From the NCBI RefSeq assembly GCF_001517105.1, contig NZ_LPVF01000013.1:1-64000 (forward strand): a stretch of DNA of 64,000 nt, read 5' to 3'. Both the position numbers and the translations under genes were made by a program. Under the pieces are notes generated by a model. That model worked only from the letters and a program-made list of their open reading frames with translations, was not told where the DNA came from and ran no database searches. Below, one piece after another: positions 39,008-48,139 of this stretch. Each line of letters begins with the position of its first letter. The stretch's first letter is position 1. This DNA comes from Bacillus halotolerans. Lineage in GTDB: Bacteria; Bacillota; Bacilli; Bacillales; Bacillaceae.

Positions 39008-40051
39008 GTGGCTTTGAAACGACTTTCTTTATTATTTGCCATGTTAAGTTTATTATTGCTTCTCTTGCCTGAAAAAGCTTTAGGCGCCGTCGATTTTCCA
39101 AATACCTCGACGAATGGCATTTTAGGATTTGCCGGAAATGCAAAAAATGAAAAAGGAGTCTCTAAAGCCAGCACAACCGGCGGAAAAAACGGCCAGATCG
39201 TATATATCCAAAGTCTAAATGATTTAAAAACCCATCTGAGCGGATCAACACCTAAAATTTTAGTGCTTCAAAATGATTTAATCGCTTCTTCAAAAACAAC
39301 GGTAACGATTGGTTCAAATAAAACACTTGTAGGTTCTTATGCTAAAAAAACGCTGAAAAATATTTATTTAACAACAGCTTCTTCATCCGGAAACGTCATC
39401 TTTCAAAATCTGACCTTTGAACACAGCCCGCAGATTAATGGAAATAACGATATACAGCTTTATCTAGATTCAGGCTTCAACTATTGGATCGACCATGTTA
39501 CATTTTCAGGACACAGCTATAATGCTGGCGGAAGTGACCTGGACAAGCTGTTGTATATCGGTAAATCAGCTGATTATATCACCATCAGCAACTCAAAATT
39601 CGCAAATCATAAGTACGGTTTAATTTTAGGATATCCTGATGATTCCCAGCACCAATATGACGGCTATCCGCACATGACCATCGCCAATAACTATTTTGAG
39701 AATTTGTATGTAAGAGGCCCGGGGCTGATGAGATATGGCTATTTTCATGTCAAAAACAATTACAGCAACAATTTTAACCAAGCAATTACCATCGCGACAA
39801 AAGCAAAAATATACTCTGAATACAATTATTTTGGAAAAGGCAGCGAAAAAGGCGGAATCCTTGATGACAAGGGCACCGGATACTTTAAGGATACAGGAAG
39901 CTATCCATCCTTGAACAGGCAATCCTCTCCGTTGACAGCGTGGAATCCAGGCTCCAATTACAGCTACCGGGTTCAAACTCCGCAGTACACAAAAGAATTT
40001 GTCACAAAATATGCCGGATCACAAAGTACAACATTGGTTTTTGGCTACTGA
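39008..40051 (+). CDS. pelB: Pectin lyase
   Basis: A 347-residue secreted polysaccharide lyase of family PL1, starting at GTG with AAAGGAAGC upstream. The signal peptide ends near ALG/AVDF (residue 26). The parallel beta-helix shows [10 protein letters not shown] with the conserved Asp/His region and [16 protein letters not shown]. The usual vWiDH and RxPxxR-like signatures are partly visible ([10 protein letters not shown]). It cleaves methylated pectin by beta-elimination. RBS and the terminator-flanked single gene match B. subtilis pelB. Confidence 0.93.
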   Translation: MALKRLSLLFAMLSLLLLLLPEKALGAVDFPNTSTNGILGFAGNAKNEKGVSKASTTGGKNGQIVYIQSLNDLKTHLSGSTPKILVLQNDLIASSKTTVTIGSNKTLVGSYAKKTLKNIYLTTASSSGNVIFQNLTFEHSPQINGNNDIQLYLDSGFNYWIDHVTFSGHSYNAGGSDLDKLLYIGKSADYITISNSKFANHKYGLILGYPDDSQHQYDGYPHMTIANNYFENLYVRGPGLMRYGYFHVKNNYSNNFNQAITIATKAKIYSEYNYFGKGSEKGGILDDKGTGYFKDTGSYPSLNRQSSPLTAWNPGSNYSYRVQTPQYTKEFVTKYAGSQSTTLVFGY

Positions 40052-40088
40052 CACAAAGAGGGCTTGCATAACGCCAAGCCTCTCTTTA
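40052..40088 (+). terminator. pelB terminator
   Basis: AAAGAGGGCTTG/CAAGCCTCTCTTT hairpin just past the stop codon (one bulge). Confidence 0.75.
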
Positions 40089-40281
40089 TGGCTATGTATT
40101 GTTCGTCTGGCTTGTGTCTAAACTTGCTTATCAAACATATCATTCCTGCACAAGATGAACATGCTTACGGACCAAAATTTTTTCGCCAAAATGTTCACTC
40201 TATTTTCATTGAAGGAACACACGGACCTCTGAATTGCTTTTCTCATTATACAACTAGGTCATTATGGTTTCATCTCAAACA

Positions 40282-40318
40282 AAAAGAATCCATTTCGAAA
40301 ATGGATTCTTTTTATCAA
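40282..40318 (-). terminator. Terminator of the SDR gene
   Basis: AAAAAGAATCCATTT-CG-AAATGGATTCTTTTT perfect stem, T run on either strand. Confidence 0.88.
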
Positions 40319-40329
40319 TGTACATTCTA

Positions 40330-41103
40330 TCATCTATAAACCAGGCCGCCATCAGTTAAAATAGCTTGACCGGTGATATAATCTGAATCATCTGAAGCTA
40401 GAAATGAGACTAAATTGGCCACATCTTCAGGAGTTTGATATCTTTTTAGAGCAATGTCTGAAGAGAATTTCTCAAAAGCTTCTCCTGGTTTTAAATCATC
40501 GCTATGTTTAACCATTTCTTCATCAATACGATCCCACATTTTTGTTTTTGCAACACCAGGACAATATGCGTTAACTGTTATTTTATATTTGGCTAACTCT
40601 TTAGCAGCTGAATGTGTAAAAGATTTCACAGCGTGCTTCGTTGCGGAATATGCGCCAAGCATTTCAAATGATTCGTGACCTGCTATACTGCATGCGTTAA
40701 TGATTTTGCCTTTTGTGTCTTGCTTAATGAACTGATCAGCAGCTGCTTGAGTACCAAACACAACGCCATTGACATTAACCTTGAACAATTGATTCAGTTG
40801 TTCTTCTGTTATTTCTAAAAATGGCGAAACTGCCTCAATGCCTGCATTGTTTACAAACACATCCAAACGGCCAAATGTATCTGCCGCTGCTTTAACTAAA
40901 TTGAATTGATCATCACGCTTGGATACATCCCCTTTTACTCCGATAACATGATAGCCTTTTTCTTTGAAGTCTGATACAGTTGCCTGCAGCAGTTCCTCGT
41001 TAATATCATGCAGAACGACACTAAAACCATCCTTGCACAATCTTTCTGCTATCCCTCTCCCTAATCCGCCTGCTGAACCAGTAACTATTGCTACCTTGGT
41101 CAT
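40330..41103 (-). CDS. Acetoin reductase/2,3-butanediol dehydrogenase-like SDR
   Basis: A 257-residue classical short-chain dehydrogenase. Cofactor motif TGSAGGLG near residue 8, Asp at DINEE (favours NAD), NNAG near 88, catalytic Ser (CSIAG), and YSATK with Tyr and Lys near 152-156. [14 protein letters not shown] and the C-terminal [10 protein letters not shown] match (S)-acetoin-forming diacetyl reductases of the BudC/ButA type. RBS AAAGGGG. It is monocistronic. I did not expect this gene here in strain 168; it may be accessory. Confidence 0.82.
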   Translation of the reverse strand: MTKVAIVTGSAGGLGRGIAERLCKDGFSVVLHDINEELLQATVSDFKEKGYHVIGVKGDVSKRDDQFNLVKAAADTFGRLDVFVNNAGIEAVSPFLEITEEQLNQLFKVNVNGVVFGTQAAADQFIKQDTKGKIINACSIAGHESFEMLGAYSATKHAVKSFTHSAAKELAKYKITVNAYCPGVAKTKMWDRIDEEMVKHSDDLKPGEAFEKFSSDIALKRYQTPEDVANLVSFLASDDSDYITGQAILTDGGLVYR

Positions 41104-41844
41104 AAATATTCCCCTTTCGCAATGAGGTATAGTGACGATATATTTATTTTAACAAATCAATGTTTCTCCACATAATGTAAACTGCTGTCTCAAAAGAAAG
41201 CTTGTATTATATTAATTAATTCAAGTTGAAATCATCGTGTGTAAAGTAAAAAAGCTCTTCACTTCAGGATTGATCCCTTAATTGAGATGATCTATAGGAC
41301 GTGTGTAACCAAGCCCTCATTATTGTTAAAGATATGTACACCAAGCTCTTATCCATTCTCTTTAGTATTCATGCGCTGTAATACATTGTATTGGAATTCA
41401 TTAGACCGGTACCCAATGTTTCATTGCTACGGTCTTACCTCTAAATGTAGTTTTCCTTGCTTACAATACCTTTGAATTTCATATAAGCATAGTGTAAATG
41501 CCATTGAGTTTAATTGGTCTTGATTCCAAAGCATGCGTGATGAAGTCGTTCGAAGAAGATCATCGACCTGGTCAGCTTTTTCATCATTTAACATTCAATT
41601 TTCTTAGCAAGCTTATCATCATATGTATTGCCGATGCTACCGTCCTCTTGTTTCCTTTGTCATTCTTTAAGTTGCAAGCTTTTTCTGACTCCTACTTGGT
41701 TTACATTCTTCAACTGAGATATCATTATTTATAATTGTGATGTATCGTTTATCAAATAGAGTTATCCCAATTTACTTCCTTTTTATCAGATTCTTCATTT
41801 TTCATTTATATAATGTGGTTTTAAAGAGGAGAAAGTCCCCTCTT
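41104..41844. other. Intergenic region with a decayed minus-strand gene
   Basis: Coding-like sequence is readable on the minus strand at about 41460-41740. One frame gives DDEKADQVDDLLRTTSS, MLWNQDQLNSMAFTLCLYE and YCKQGKLHLEVRP. The part upstream of it (QEDGSIGNTYDDKLAKKIEC) is in another frame, and stops and a frameshift separate the two. I could not name the parent gene. The remainder shows nothing firm apart from the promoter region of the SDR gene. Confidence 0.4.
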
Positions 41845-41845
41845 T
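41824..41845 (-). terminator. Terminator of the small Cys/Tyr-rich gene
   Basis: AAGAGGGGACTTTCTCCTCTT hairpin on the minus strand just past the stop, with a short T run. Confidence 0.55.
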
Positions 41846-42021
41846 TACACTTGTATTTCTCCATAACATAATCTGTCACATAACTCATAGTTACCGCCAG
41901 ATTGATACATGCAACGTTGATAACATCGTTGTGGATCATAAGAGATTGTTTGGTATTGAGGCACATGATAATTCAGGTAGTAAGGTGTTTGTGTATACCA
42001 TACTGGATATTGTCTAAACAC
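41845..42021 (-). CDS. Small Cys- and Tyr-rich protein (spore coat-like)
   Basis: A 58-residue protein starting at GTG (42019-42021) with GGAGGG six bases upstream. The N-terminal half is rich in Tyr, Gln and Pro (RQYPVWYTQTPYYLNYHVP). The C-terminal half has four cysteines in a CxxxC...CxxxC pattern (RCYQRCMYQ and LCDRLCYGE). This composition is like that of small spore coat or crust proteins of Bacillus, but I do not recognise the family. A hairpin terminator follows. It is short with a GTG start, so automatic gene finding could miss it. Confidence 0.65.
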   Translation of the reverse strand: MFRQYPVWYTQTPYYLNYHVPQYQTISYDPQRCYQRCMYQSGGNYELCDRLCYGEIQV

Positions 42022-42397
42022 ATCGAACCCTCCATTCGCTCCTCTAGTTTACTTTATTGTATTTACCTCACAGCTAAATGTCATTTGTCCATACGAAATT
42101 AGGCATTCTTTAGAGCAATTGATCTTTTCAATATATTTAGTTATTTTTTTATTCTTTAACAATTGATCAATTCAATATCACTCCAATCATTTTCAACTTT
42201 GACTCATATGAGCAATAAACTTCTCCTCAACCGTTTCTTAAAAACATGTCAGCAAACTTGGTTTGGAAATCACTGTCGTTATTGAGTTTCACCTTCTCTT
42301 TCCTCCTTTTAAATCTAGATAAAAGTCTTTTTTATTTAATCTTAATCTCTTTCCTAATTATGTTAAAATAGATCAAAAAAGAAATTGTGGTGTATTT
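42022..42397. other. Intergenic region with a short imperfect direct repeat
   Basis: GCAATTGATCTTTTCAATAT (42115-42134) and ACAATTGATCAATTCAATAT (42159-42178) differ at four positions and are 44 nt apart. They might be operator copies. I see no gene here. Confidence 0.35.
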
Positions 42398-43001
42398 ATG
42401 CTTGACTCAACTTTTCTCTTGCCATTCATGTTTGTACTTTATTTTTGTTTTATTCTATATAGAATTATTAAACGATTTATATTTAAGAAAGAACGAATGG
42501 CCAATGTTAAGCATCTTTTTATTGTTTGTTTAATCGTTTACTTCTTTGAACTGATAAGCGTAACAATATTCCCTTTACCTATAGATCATCATTTAATTGC
42601 GAACTGGAGGAACGATTCTTATCATCCATTTTTGTATGGAAATAACTTTATCCCGTTTTATTTCTTTGTAGATATTTATCATCTAGGCTTGCAGTTTTTT
42701 GTGATAAGATCTCTTGGCGGAAATCTGATTTTACTGTTGCCAATTGGCTTGTTGTTCCCTCTTTTATTTGACAAGTTAAGGAAGGAACCTAAAAAGAATG
42801 TTATTAACTGGATGTTTTATTTCATTGTTTATAGAACTAACACAACTTTCAATTTCTATGTATGTAAGAAACTCTTATAGAAGTTTTGACGTTGATGATT
42901 TAATCCTTAATACGTCAGGTGCTGCAATAGGCTACTTGCTGTTTTGTATTCTTGTATATAAAAAATTACGATTTAAAAATGATTCTTTCATAAACATCTG
43001 A
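42398..43001 (+). pseudogene. VanZ-like membrane protein gene with a frameshift
   Basis: Two overlapping frames together give one VanZ-family protein. The first frame has four helices and runs to DKLRKEPKKN; the second picks up at LLTGCFISLFIELTQLSISM and ends DVDDLILNTSGAAIGYLL. FIELTQL and D(V)DDLILNTSGAxIGY are hallmark VanZ sequences. The frame changes at a run of five A residues near 42791-42795; removing one A restores a continuous protein of about 200 residues. VanZ-like proteins affect teicoplanin or lipid phenotypes in some hosts; the role here is unknown. It could be a real mutation or a sequencing error. Confidence 0.75.
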
Positions 43002-43192
43002 TCTGTAAACAAGATATGTAGCCCTCATCAAGCAAAGACCAGCCAATGTGACAGACTTTTTGTTGAAATTCAACTAGAAAGACATAATAGGAAAAGGTAA
43101 GCATTCACTAGCGCGAGAAATGATGTTTATTGGAAGACCTCAAGGAGAAAGGATATAATCAACATAACTAATCATTTTAAGGTGATACGAAA

Positions 43193-43738
43193 ATGGACAG
43201 TGTAATGAAATCTCATTTTGAAAATCTAGAAGCAAAGGACAAAAGCCTGCAATTAGAAGCCTTTCAGAATATTATTAACGCCACAAAGGAAAAAGTAGAC
43301 TGGGCTTATGAAGTATGGGATCAATTAATAGGATGGCTGACCGATCCGGATAACCACAGGCGAGCGAGAGCTGCACAGTTTCTTGCTGGTTTAGCTATCA
43401 GTGATCCGGATAAGCGGATGCTGTGCGACTTTCCAGCGTTATGGGAAGTGACCAGGGATTCAAAATTTGTAACTGCTCGGCATAGTTTGCAAGCAATCTG
43501 GAAGGTTGGCTTAGCTGGACCAGAACAAAAAGAACTGGTGCTTACTCATATTATTGATCGCTTTAAAAATGGAATGAACGAAAAACATTATACATTGATT
43601 CGCTACGATATGATTGTAGGATTAAAAAAATTATACGATGAAGATAAAGATGAGCATATTAGGGAAATAGCAATGGACTTGATTGAGATCGAGAAAGATA
43701 GCACATATCGAAAGAAATATTTGTCAGCCTGGAAATAA
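43193..43738 (+). CDS. HEAT repeat-like cytosolic protein
   Basis: A 181-residue, all-helical protein with no signal. Paired helices with a HEAT/ARM-like rhythm can be seen (LQLEAFQNIINATKEK, DPDNHRRARAAQFLAGLA, RHSLQAIWKVGL, IRYDMIVGLKKLYDE). Such folds serve as binding scaffolds, and in Bacillus they also occur as immunity-type or alkylpurine glycosylase-like proteins. No catalytic residues stand out. RBS is AAGGTG. It is alone between terminators. Confidence 0.7.
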   Translation: MDSVMKSHFENLEAKDKSLQLEAFQNIINATKEKVDWAYEVWDQLIGWLTDPDNHRRARAAQFLAGLAISDPDKRMLCDFPALWEVTRDSKFVTARHSLQAIWKVGLAGPEQKELVLTHIIDRFKNGMNEKHYTLIRYDMIVGLKKLYDEDKDEHIREIAMDLIEIEKDSTYRKKYLSAWK

Positions 43739-43762
43739 CCACTTTTATGCAATGCTCTGCAA

Positions 43763-43808
43763 ACGTTAAAACAGCACTACGTCTTCGTGTGAGTGCTGTT
43801 TTTTACGC
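43763..43808. terminator. Hairpin terminator after the HEAT-like gene
   Basis: AAAACAGCACT-acgtcttcgtgtg-AGTGCTGTTTTTT; strong in the plus direction and usable in the minus direction. Confidence 0.8.
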
Positions 43809-43858
43809 TAAAGCATCATTACAAATTACACTTGCCGCCCTCGCCCATCATGCTGCTT

Positions 43859-43978
43859 TTATACAGCAACTAGCTGCATTGAATGTTCATGCTCTTTCGG
43901 CGTGGTAAAAGAACATCTTTTTTTCAGGACCGTTCCAATCGTAAATCCATTTTCTCTAAGCCTTAAAGTTTGTTTCAT
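43859..43978 (-). CDS. Possible short open frame or relic
   Basis: A 39-residue frame opening MKQTLRLRENGFTIGTVLKK, with AGGG eleven bases upstream and a hairpin downstream. The composition looks protein-like, but no family is recognised and it may be the end of a lost gene. The rest of the 43739-44099 gap shows nothing. Confidence 0.25.
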   Translation of the reverse strand: MKQTLRLRENGFTIGTVLKKRCSFTTPKEHEHSMQLVAV

Positions 43979-44099
43979 ATCAAAATTGCCCTAGCGCTGT
44001 TAATGGCAGTACCATTATTAAAATAAAATAAAAGACCAAAGAACTTCTTATTCAGCAGAACGTAATGCGTAATTATAAAAATAGACAAATGAGGGATTA

Positions 44100-44465
44100 A
44101 TGTTGGACAAAGAATTGTACTCATGTTTAGTATGCGGGTATAAAGGATTAATAGAAAATCTTTTGTATAATGGGGAGTATCAAAAAACATTTGATATTTG
44201 TCCATGTTGTGGATTTGAATTTGGTTACAGTGAAGATCATGATGTGAAATTAGGTTTTATTGTAACACCAGATCATCTGATTGAAGCTGCATTTCAATTG
44301 TATCGTAAACAATGGATTGAGGCTGGTATAAAAATTTTTCACCCTGAAGATATCCCAAAAGAATTTAAAAACGGTGACTGCTTAAAAGCTGAAGTTTTGT
44401 TAAAACAATTGAAAAACCTAAATCTTGATATAGATAATTTTGAAATCGACGGGTTAAATGAATAA
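44100..44465 (+). CDS. CPCC-type zinc-ribbon protein
   Basis: A 121-residue protein with two cysteine pairs, CLVCGYKG near residue 10 and CPCCGFEFGYS near residue 38, that should bind one zinc ion. The rest is helical and acidic. This belongs to the small cysteine-rich CPCC family, commonly found beside polymorphic toxin and immunity genes in Firmicutes. No toxin gene is next to it here, so a role as an orphan immunity protein is only a suggestion. The upstream spacing shows a weak RBS (GAGGG). Confidence 0.75.
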   Translation: MLDKELYSCLVCGYKGLIENLLYNGEYQKTFDICPCCGFEFGYSEDHDVKLGFIVTPDHLIEAAFQLYRKQWIEAGIKIFHPEDIPKEFKNGDCLKAEVLLKQLKNLNLDIDNFEIDGLNE

Positions 44466-44610
44466 TTGAAGCTAACTTTATCTGCATTTAGATTGAATCG
44501 ATTCTAGAGAAGCAGGTGTATCCCCTCTTGCTATTTAACTCTTCAAATTGTTGTATACGGTAATTGCAGAGCTTTCTATTAAGCGATCATATGCGGGGGG
44601 ATGCCAACCT

Positions 44611-44967
44611 TTATAACCATTTGAATTTTTTAATTGTTGCTTTTGGAGGATCAGATTCTTTTAGAGTGTTGAACCACACCTTCATTTTTTTACCTTCCAC
44701 AAGGTCTTCTTTGTTTTCAATTTGACTTAACTCTAATATCACAACATGATTTTTATATTTTCTTATAAGTCTATCTTGAGACAATTCAAAGTCCTCTTTT
44801 TCAGGAGCATGTGTGCCCTGAAGAAAAACGGCTGACTTTTCATCCTTAAAAAGGATAAAACCAACAAGGTTCTGCATCTTTGGCGTTTTTATTTTATTTT
44901 CTTCCTTATCATTGCAGCCTGAAATAAAAGCAAGGAACACTAAGACCAATATCCCGTTTTTACGCAT
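44611..44967 (-). CDS. DUF3221-like lipoprotein (YobA type)
   Basis: A 118-residue lipoprotein: the signal peptide ends in the lipobox FISGC (Cys18). The mature part ends with KMKVWFNTLKESDPPKATIKK, which resembles the typical end of DUF3221 proteins (VWFD...ESYPAQA). B. subtilis YobA is such a protein. It should sit on the outer face of the membrane. Function unknown. Confidence 0.72.
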   Translation of the reverse strand: MRKNGILVLVFLAFISGCNDKEENKIKTPKMQNLVGFILFKDEKSAVFLQGTHAPEKEDFELSQDRLIRKYKNHVVILELSQIENKEDLVEGKKMKVWFNTLKESDPPKATIKKFKWL

Positions 44968-45180
44968 TTATCTCTCCCTTTTTGGCGTATGTTTTATAAC
45001 AGTAAAAAAGGCAAATCATTTTAGAGGTAATTTATAATCACGCGACACAAGAGTACTGGACCCGGAAAAACAGTACAAGTTTATAGATTTGAAGAACAGA
45101 TTTACCACAGGTAAACTCTCTTCAATTCCGTTTTGCCTTTCCGTTACACATCATTTCCTAGTGCCCGCACATAAAAAATG

Positions 45181-45215
45181 ATTGAATATTTAGTACATGG
45201 TACAATAAGGTAAAA
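45181..45215 (-). promoter_or_regulatory. Third Ter-like site
   Basis: On the minus strand ACCTTATTGTA is followed by CCATGTACTAAATATTCAAT. The B half-site is the same as that of the rtp-proximal site over about 21 bp, and the A half-site keeps five of eight conserved positions. The orientation is that of the TerI-like site (22111-22146), so it should stop rightward forks that pass it. No gene lies in the gap (44968-45319). Confidence 0.72.
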
Positions 45216-45319
45216 CACCTATTTCGTTAACCAATAGATTAATTTACTGACATCGCGTTGTGCCTATTGTGAAAAACTTGTAAACTTTTTGGGTAGCCAT
45301 AAAATAAGGAGCGATTTTT

Positions 45320-45676
45320 TTGTCTAAAAACTTAGCATTTTTTCTTTTCATCTTATGTATCATCATTGAGAAAATCATGAAAAATATTGATGTCATAAGC
45401 ACTGTAGCATCCTTTTGCTCTTTAGTTCTCGTTTTCATTTATTTTAAAGATGAGTTTAAAAAGCTAAAACCAAAAGCAAGGAGCATTCTGTTTTCATGCT
45501 TTTTAGTATTAACAGGGATTATAACTTTTATCATTTTAGAAGGACAGGTATTCATTAAAAACCACGATTTTTTTAACGGCTGGGAGACCATAGCAGTGAT
45601 GATTTTGTTTGCAGTCCCTTTGATATCTGGTACTGTTTGCTTTAGATTGCTTTACGAGCATTTGAAAGAAATGTAA
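45320..45676 (+). CDS. Small integral membrane protein
   Basis: A 118-residue protein starting at TTG (45320) behind AAGGAGCG. It has four hydrophobic segments (AFFLFILCIIIEKI, VISTVASFCSLVLVFIYF, ILFSCFLVLTGIITFIIL, VMILFAVPLISGTVCF) with short charged loops. No family is recognised. It lies just beyond the Ter-like site. Confidence 0.65.
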   Translation: MSKNLAFFLFILCIIIEKIMKNIDVISTVASFCSLVLVFIYFKDEFKKLKPKARSILFSCFLVLTGIITFIILEGQVFIKNHDFFNGWETIAVMILFAVPLISGTVCFRLLYEHLKEM

Positions 45677-45830
45677 GCATTTTATGTACAGGTAAGGAAC
45701 TACACTCGCATGTTTTATTTTTACTTTGAATAAAAACATGCCTTAATCATGACATGTACGTATCAATCAGATGTTTCTGAAAGGCAGACCTATATTTTGG
45801 ACGTTCATCCCTAAACTTGCCATTGCAAAT

Positions 45831-46310
45831 TTATCTTTTATACCATGGTTTCTCTTGTAATCTTATTTTATCTGTATGTTTCTCCCTACCGGTCTTCCAC
45901 TCAACCTTAACAACTACATCATGTCCTATTACTTCATCTTCAGGCATAAAATCAAACGTAGCAATATGGTCTTCCATTTGTCCTCCGCCTGGCATTTCTT
46001 CACCTGTGTACTCTGATAAATCATAATCTTCTCTGTCATCGTACTTTTTACCATCTATATATAATATAATTTTTTCAACAATGGTTCTTTTCGCTTCTTT
46101 CTTGTTCCCTCGCCAGTATAAATTCAAGAAGTAATTAGGGCCAATCGAAGTTTTATCTGATTTTTCAATGGTAGAAACCCACAATCCGTTCCTGCTGCTT
46201 CCCTCATATTTTACTTTGTCTCCTGATATCATTGCAAAGAACGTTACAAAACAAATCAATAATAGAGCTGTAATGATTAGTGATTTTTTAATTTTATTTT
46301 TGCTTCTCAT
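45831..46310 (-). CDS. Membrane-anchored extracytoplasmic protein
   Basis: A 159-residue protein with one N-terminal helix (SLIITALLLICFVTFFAMIS) and an extracytoplasmic domain rich in beta strands (NYFLNLYWRGNKKEA, IILYIDGKKYDD, HDVVVKVEWKTG). I place the start at MRSKNKIKK (46308-46310), where GCGAGGG precedes the ATG; the frame extends upstream without a better signal. Family unknown. Confidence 0.6.
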   Translation of the reverse strand: MRSKNKIKKSLIITALLLICFVTFFAMISGDKVKYEGSSRNGLWVSTIEKSDKTSIGPNYFLNLYWRGNKKEAKRTIVEKIILYIDGKKYDDREDYDLSEYTGEEMPGGGQMEDHIATFDFMPEDEVIGHDVVVKVEWKTGREKHTDKIRLQEKPWYKR

Positions 46311-46375
46311 GTTTTCCCTCGCTTTCTTCATTTTATTAGTAGAATAAATGGGCAAAATGTTACTTGAAAAAGAAT

Positions 46376-46404
46376 ATAAAAAAAGCTGCTCATAAAGCAG
46401 CCCA
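46376..46404 (-). terminator. Hairpin with T run on the minus strand
   Basis: GGGCTGCTTTATGAGCAGCTTTTTTT; it lies about 185 nt downstream of the secreted-protein gene at 46589. Confidence 0.65.
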
Positions 46405-46588
46405 ATCATTGTCTTTTCAGTTTTGCAGCCATATAAGACTTTCTTCTTTGTTCTCAGCTTTGTGATTTACAGCGCATCTATATTTGCTAATGACTGATCA
46501 GGTGTTGATTATTTGCCTTTTAGCATCAAATGGAAAGAAATTTACTTACAAGCTATGTAGGTCACTACATTGTCTAATTCACCTGGTA

Positions 46589-47068
46589 CTAACTGAATGT
46601 AAAGGTTTGTTTTAATTGGCGTCCTTCTTTTCCTTTTTGTGTCCAAATCATAACAACCTCTAATTCAGATGCCTTTTCAGCCACCATAAAATGGTTAAAC
46701 TTCAGCGGGGCACCATCGTTTAAACTTTCGGCTAAGCTTATTAAATCCTCCTCCTGTCTCACACAATTTTCGTTGGGACAGCCAAAAAGTGAAAACCTAG
46801 TGGTTGAATCAGGATCATTTCTATACAATTGTACATCCACTGTAGCTGCGGCTTCCCCTATGTTTTTGATTTCCATTGAATATACGTTATATTCCCCCTT
46901 TTTTGGACTCGCTAATTCCTTTGCATTTTTTGCTTCAGTTATTTCGACTGACCATTGTTCTGTTTTTTGTTTAATTGGCAACTCTGTAAATGTCAGGGCT
47001 TGAGTCTTTGTTTGAACAAAAGTCAATGCAAATAATAAAACACATAAGGAAAGTAAATGCTTCTTCAC
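46589..47068 (-). CDS. Secreted protein of unknown function
   Basis: A 159-residue protein with a signal peptide ending near TQA (residue 24). The mature part looks like an immunoglobulin-like beta sandwich (VYSMEIKNIGEAAATVDVQLYRN), similar in feel to DUF4352-type domains. Two cysteines (FGCPNENCVRQ) may form a disulphide. RBS is GGAGA. Function not known. Confidence 0.65.
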   Translation of the reverse strand: MKKHLLSLCVLLFALTFVQTKTQALTFTELPIKQKTEQWSVEITEAKNAKELASPKKGEYNVYSMEIKNIGEAAATVDVQLYRNDPDSTTRFSLFGCPNENCVRQEEDLISLAESLNDGAPLKFNHFMVAEKASELEVVMIWTQKGKEGRQLKQTFTFS

Positions 47069-47127
47069 TTCGTATCTCCTTCTTTCTTTTTCATTAGCTT
47101 CCCCAATATAAGTGTCCGGTATGACGC

Positions 47128-47158
47128 ATAAAAAAAGCCCTCATTTAGAGAGCTTTAT
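47128..47158 (-). terminator. Terminator downstream of the His-Gly/Gly-Cys protein gene
   Basis: AAAGCTCTC-TAAAT-GAGGGCTTTTTTT on the minus strand, with one mismatch. Confidence 0.7.
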
Positions 47159-47251
47159 TACAAATGCAATACTATTTCATTAGTCTGCGGGAATCTAAGC
47201 AGGACTTTCAGCAACATAACATTACAATAGCTAAATGTATGTGGTTTAGAT

Positions 47252-47782
47252 TCAAAACAATTGAAACAAGCTTGTTTCTTTGTCGATCGAAGCAGCCTTT
47301 TGAAATGCTGCCTCTTGAGATTTCGCATTTGTCATTAGTTCATATATGAATGTGAGGACGAAGATAAGCGTAGCGTTTCCATCTATATAGTCGCCAGGGG
47401 CTATGTAAGAAGAGCTTTTGCATTGTCTAAACGCTTCTGCAAGCCTTTTGTCACCTAATGTGCATCCAGTTGCTAACACATGCACCCCTCGTAAATCTGC
47501 ATACGCCCGAACTTCTTCAGGACCGAAATAACATGAATGCGGCTCGTTTTTTTCATAAACCTCTTGCCCCAATTCCGGCAATATAAATTTTCCATCTTCT
47601 CCATGAAAACTTAAAATCAAATAATCGGTTTCTCCCCTGTTCTCGCCAGAAAGCACGCTAACTAAATCATTAGGTCGTCCAACCCAATGCATGTGTACTT
47701 TTGCACCGTAATATTCAAGTGCGGAACGTAATGCAAATGATTCTAACTCACAATTTGGCCCTGCCACTAAAGTAATGCACAT
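47252..47782 (-). CDS. Caspase-fold-like protein with His-Gly and Gly-Cys motifs
   Basis: A 176-residue cytosolic protein starting at MCITLVAGPN (ATG 47780-47782; GAGG upstream). A hydrophobic strand ends in His60-Gly61 (YLILSFHG) and a later one ends in Gly106-Cys107 (VHVLATGC). This pair, strand-HG then strand-GC about 45 residues apart, is the catalytic dyad pattern of clan CD (caspase-like/CHAT) peptidases. The alpha/beta alternation fits the fold. Similar Bacillus proteins are sometimes labelled delta-aminolevulinic acid dehydratase, which nothing here supports. The function is unknown; the dyad may be catalytic or a coincidence. Confidence 0.6.
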   Translation of the reverse strand: MCITLVAGPNCELESFALRSALEYYGAKVHMHWVGRPNDLVSVLSGENRGETDYLILSFHGEDGKFILPELGQEVYEKNEPHSCYFGPEEVRAYADLRGVHVLATGCTLGDKRLAEAFRQCKSSSYIAPGDYIDGNATLIFVLTFIYELMTNAKSQEAAFQKAASIDKETSLFQLF

Positions 47783-47845
47783 ACTTGACTGCCTCAAAAC
47801 AAATAGCCTCCCTAAAGTTATTAGTGCCCTAAATTCTAGCTTCAC

Positions 47846-48139
47846 AAATTAAAATGAGATATCAAAAGATTCCGTTAGTTATTTCCAAATTATAATTACA
47901 AATCGTTTTGCTTGAGCAGATCAGTGAAGGGCATGCTATATGCACACCCAACGTTATCCCATCATTTGCTTCGCCAATACTAATGGCGGCCTTCATGTAA
48001 TCGTTGAATTAAGAAAGTATAAAGTTTGCTTTCTCCCACAAGTCCATATCAATTATTTCTCGCACTTCATTGGGAGTCTGATGCAGAATTGTTTTCTTGA
48101 TTAATCTAATTGAGTTTCAATATCATTTTAGTACAGATA
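47846..48139 (-). pseudogene. Relic of a minus-strand gene
   Basis: Read on the minus strand (about 48115-47930) SIRLIKKTILHQTPNEVREI, then DMDLWEKANFILS, a stop, and FNDYMKAAISIGEANDGITLG. One in-frame stop apart, this looks like coding sequence, with no start codon. Parent gene not recognised. Confidence 0.4.
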
